Below, one piece after another: positions 61,451-64,000 of a DNA stretch of 64,000 bases. The stretch spans positions 162,071-226,070 of the forward strand of contig NZ_FMWX01000008.1 of the NCBI RefSeq assembly GCF_900103265.1. Direction: 5' to 3'. The DNA is from Sphingomonas sp. NFR15 (GTDB lineage Bacteria; Pseudomonadota; Alphaproteobacteria; Sphingomonadales; Sphingomonadaceae). The translations under genes and the position numbers were made by a program. Each line of letters starts with the position of its first letter. Position 1 is the stretch's first letter. The notes under the pieces are model-generated. The model did no database searches. It was not told where the DNA came from and was given only the letters and a program-made list of their open reading frames with translations.

Positions 61451-62125
61451 CTAAGGACCGGTGCTTGGCGTGAGAAATATGTGCGCCCAGTTGCGTCTCC
61501 AGCTGAGTGGTGTCTCGCCGACCATTCGCCGGAAAAGGCGAGTGAGATGAGCTTGGTCGGTAAGACCGCAGGCAAGGGCGATCTGGCTCAGCGGATCGCT
61601 GGTGCGAAGCATCAGCGATTGCGCACGTCGCACACGCCGCCGGATCAGAAAGGCATGAGGGGTCTCCCCAACGCTCACCTTGAAGGCGCGGCAGAAATGA
61701 CCGGTGCTAAGTTGCGCGACCTTTGCCAGTGCGTCCACAGTCACCGGCTCCGTCAGTCGCGCTTCCACATGCTCGCTGACCCGACGAACCTGCCATGATG
61801 CGAGCCCGCCTTTGCTGATTCTGCGCTCATGCGGGCCCGGAGGCATAGAAGGCAAAAGAATGCTGTCGACCGCCGGTTCACTGGCAGCGAGGATGGCTTC
61901 AAGCCTGTCCAGAAAGGCATGCGCGGATTCCGGGCCCTGTGCGAGGGAGCGCCGGACCTGCGCGAGTAATTCGCTCACACCATGCGTCAGCTCAGGGGAT
62001 GTGGTTTGATGCGAACTCGCGCTGGGCCACGCCGTTGCGTGCAGAACCAGAGAACTCGCGGGCACGGCGGGTGCCTGCCGGGCTGCACGTTCTGTCATTT
62101 GCGGTTCGGACCGGGTTTCGAACAT
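61451..62125 (-). CDS. AraC-family regulator
   Basis: 224 residues. Two helix-turn-helix units at the C-terminus: 'TVDALAKVAQLSTGHFCRAFK' and 'PLSQIALACGLTDQAHLTRLFRRMVG'. The N-terminal 110 residues carry no known sensing domain and may be a short dimerisation part. Leftward; target unclear. Confidence 0.88.
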   Translation of the reverse strand: MFETRSEPQMTERAARQAPAVPASSLVLHATAWPSASSHQTTSPELTHGVSELLAQVRRSLAQGPESAHAFLDRLEAILAASEPAVDSILLPSMPPGPHERRISKGGLASWQVRRVSEHVEARLTEPVTVDALAKVAQLSTGHFCRAFKVSVGETPHAFLIRRRVRRAQSLMLRTSDPLSQIALACGLTDQAHLTRLFRRMVGETPLSWRRNWAHIFLTPSTGP

Positions 62126-62206
62126 GTTGGCGACTGTAGTGCCGCTCAGGCCGGCAACGACCCCGGTGGGGTAAGCCGCATAACCCTCTTTTGAGTAACT
62201 TGCGTG

Positions 62207-62869
62207 CTACAGTTCTATCAGCCCACGCTTGGCCGCCAACGTCACAGCGTGCGTCCGATCGGCTGCACCCAGCTTCGCGAACATGGCTTTCAAATGCGCT
62301 TTGACGGTATCCTCCGAGATACTGAGCTGAAACGCTATTTGCTTGTTCCGATTACCTTTTGCAGCAAGCGACAGCACTGCGATTTCGCGCTCGGTCAAGG
62401 TTTCCGACGCGATGTACATCGCAATGTTGGTCGCGACCTGCGCGTCGATGTGCTTGCCCCCGGCATGAACCGAGCGGACCGCCTGCAGCAGTTCCTTGCG
62501 AATGCTGCTCTTGAGTAGATAGCCTGATGCCCCGGCGCGCAGTGCGCGAACGGCGTGCGCGTCGCCTTCGTATGTGGTCAGGACGATGACACGGGCTCTG
62601 GGCGATAGAGCCCGAATCTCAGTGATTGCCTCATCTCCGTTGAGTCCCGGCATCTGAAGGTCCATCAGAACAATATCCGGGAGCAGTGCCGCGTGCTGCT
62701 GAACGCCGGCCTCACCCGTACCGGCTTCACCGACCACGACCATATCTTCCTGAGTCTCAATGACCCTGCGCACGCCTTCGCGCAGGAAGGGGTGATCGTC
62801 GACGATGAGAATGCGGATCGCTGCGAGTGCAGACAAGGCAAGACTTTCAACGGGGCAATGAGGTACCAC
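62207..62869 (-). CDS. NarL/LuxR-type response regulator
   Basis: 220 residues, GTG start. Receiver domain with Asp in 'DIVLMDLQMPG', Lys in 'GYLLKSSI', acidic pair in 'IVDDH'. LuxR helix-turn-helix 'LTEREIAVLSLAAKGNRNKQIAFQLSISEDTVKAHLKAM'. No histidine kinase gene lies in the window; an upstream pseudogene occupies the place where a kinase might be. Confidence 0.9.
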   Translation of the reverse strand: MVPHCPVESLALSALAAIRILIVDDHPFLREGVRRVIETQEDMVVVGEAGTGEAGVQQHAALLPDIVLMDLQMPGLNGDEAITEIRALSPRARVIVLTTYEGDAHAVRALRAGASGYLLKSSIRKELLQAVRSVHAGGKHIDAQVATNIAMYIASETLTEREIAVLSLAAKGNRNKQIAFQLSISEDTVKAHLKAMFAKLGAADRTHAVTLAAKRGLIEL

Positions 62870-62912
62870 CTATGGCGCTCCTCAATGCGTTTGCAAGCTT
62901 GGGAGTCCTCGT

Positions 62913-63512
62913 TCAGCAGGCAGCGTATTTGACAAAGGCACGGCTCAACGAAGCGTGCGTTGCCGTCAGGCGCGCTGAGTCAGCACAGAACAACCAAAGC
63001 TTCGCCTCCGCCTTTGACGGCGCGGTGGCACATTGAAACAGGCCCCCGAGCATCTGTTCAGCGATCACGTCGGGATCGTTGAACTCTATGCCGCTATCAA
63101 GCAGGCTTGGCGCGAAACTTGCGGAACTTGCGCAACGTCGACGCACATCCCTAGCCGCGGACTGCAGTGCCATCCCGAGGATGGCCGGTGTCCAGTGGAC
63201 GGGATCACCAAGACCGACGAGGAGAATTGTCGAGGCCTTGATAGGCGGAGCAATCGATGAAAGAGCCAGTAATTCGCCTGGGGCGGCGCGAAAAACACTA
63301 TCTCGGCGCAGGCGGGTCGCTGCGTTTCCCATCGTACGATCCAAGTGTAAGAGCCCGCCGATTGGCCCCTAAGCCAATTCACGGGTGAACATCCCCACCA
63401 CGGCAACTTCGACATCGGCAGTAACCGAGTCTCGCGGTCCGACGGCGATTTGCAGATCGCGGTGCACCCCGACCAACAAGGCATCGTTGGTAGCCAGCAA
63501 AGTCGCTGTCAT
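62913..63512 (-). pseudogene. M17 aminopeptidase N-terminal-domain-like protein, interrupted by an amber codon
   Basis: From ATG 63512 the frame reads 'DALLVGVHRDLQIAVGPRD' and 'VAVVGMFTRELA', then TAG (63371-63369), and continues in the same frame 'GPIGGLLHLDRTMGNAATRLR', 'GELLALSS', 'STILLVGLGDPVHWTP', 'AARDVRRRCASSASFAPSLLDSGI'. This is the macro-like N-terminal domain of leucyl aminopeptidases, without the catalytic C-terminal domain. One point change would mend it. It is either a recent pseudogene or a read-through case. Confidence 0.68.
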
Positions 63513-63654
63513 CTGTCCGCTCCCCCGACCATTTGCCCGGCTCCCGAGACGGAACGAACCTCCGAATCTCGGCGTCAATCGCGGTTTTCTGGCTGCGTAG
63601 CGACTGACGTGCTCCCCTGATTGTTACCAGTTAGAGGTAGAGTCCGGCTCCTTC

Positions 63655-64000
63655 TGACCTGCTGCCCGTTTCTTGGGCCGTTTTGAGCTGGAAAATTCCA
63701 GTTATGGAGAAGGGCCAGGGAAGCGGAGTGAGCGATGAAGAGGTCGAAGTTTTCGGAGGCGCAGATCGCCTTCGTGTTGAAGCAGGCGGAGGATGGGACG
63801 AGCGTCGGCGAGGTGTGCCGCAAAACGGGGATCAGCGAGGCGACGTTCTATGCGTGGCGCAAGAAGTACGCGGGTCTGATGCCGTCGGAGATGCGCCGGC
63901 TGCGTCAGCTTGAGGAGGAGAACGCCAAGCTCAAGCGGCTGGTGGCTGATCTGAGCCTCGACAAGGCGATGCTGCAGGATGTCGTCTCGCGAAAGCTCTG
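63655..64000 (+). mobile_element. IS3-family insertion sequence, left part (cut by window end)
   Basis: The terminal repeat probably begins TGACCTGCTGCCCG at 63655, the form seen in IS407-group elements. It is followed 66 bases later by orfA. The right end lies outside the window. Confidence 0.75.
63735..64000 (+). CDS. IS3-family transposase OrfA (partial)
   Basis: 88 residues are visible. 'MKRSKFSEAQIAFVLKQAEDG' and 'VGEVCRKTGISEATFYAWRKKYAG' form the helix-turn-helix of OrfA, then a leucine-zipper-like helix 'LRQLEEENAKLKRLVADLSLDK'. The OrfB catalytic part, reached by frameshift in this family, is beyond the window. Confidence 0.9.
   Translation, partial: MKRSKFSEAQIAFVLKQAEDGTSVGEVCRKTGISEATFYAWRKKYAGLMPSEMRRLRQLEEENAKLKRLVADLSLDKAMLQDVVSRKL

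Overview
The window reads as a conjugative plasmid or integrative conjugative element from an alphaproteobacterium, most likely a sphingomonad, joined to a chromosome-like or accessory block. Reasons: high-GC coding; families typical of sphingomonad plasmids (RepA_C-type initiator, strawberry-notch helicase, ParB, ArdC, DUF736, DUF2493, TraD, MobF relaxase); an alphaproteobacterial LexA box (GAAC-N7-GAAC); an ECF sigma/NrsF pair. No rRNA, tRNA or CRISPR was recognised. All family names come from reading the translated sequence; no database was searched.

Layout. 1-15.5 kb: plasmid backbone with the end of repA, a toprim protein, a methyltransferase-helicase fusion, ParB, an ArdC-like anti-restriction protein, a secreted nuclease, a TGT/DpdA-like transglycosylase, two unknown proteins, a Mom-like DNA-modification protein and a broken PP-loop (PAPS-reductase-like) gene. 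15.5-18.6 kb: a segment that interrupts the backbone and carries a secreted GH42 beta-galactosidase. 18.6-34 kb: backbone resumes with accessory cargo: a RES toxin-antitoxin pair, DUF736, a PLD nuclease plus GNAT-fold pair, ssb, a membrane/SH3-like protein, DUF2493, and a 1272-residue protein joining a PD-(D/E)XK-like domain, a STAND-type NTPase and a long helical region (the best candidate for an undescribed defence protein), then a frameshifted MltR-like gene. 34.5-41.4 kb: transfer operon (ribbon-helix-helix protein, TraD coupling protein, MobF relaxase-helicase, small membrane proteins) with a clear promoter and a ribosome-site hairpin.

41.5-47.2 kb: DNA-repair block: two divergent SRAP genes sharing a LexA box, Nudix, exonuclease III, a LigD lacking the phosphoesterase domain, DUF6582 and DUF3606. 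47.4-63.6 kb: metabolic and regulatory genes (VOC, aldo-keto reductase, NmrA, LysR, EthD, SDR, alpha/beta hydrolases, GNAT, ECF sigma plus NrsF, double-DTGA aspartic protease, AraC, NarL-type regulator), separated by gaps filled with decayed dispersed repeats. The window ends in the left part of an IS3-family element.

How it works together. The backbone looks built for replication, partition, transfer and evasion of host restriction (ArdC, DNA-modification genes, methyltransferase-helicase), while the middle carries addiction and probable defence functions. Several signals recur between backbone genes: a polypurine tract in five gene junctions, and two homologous structured leaders ahead of otherwise unrelated genes.
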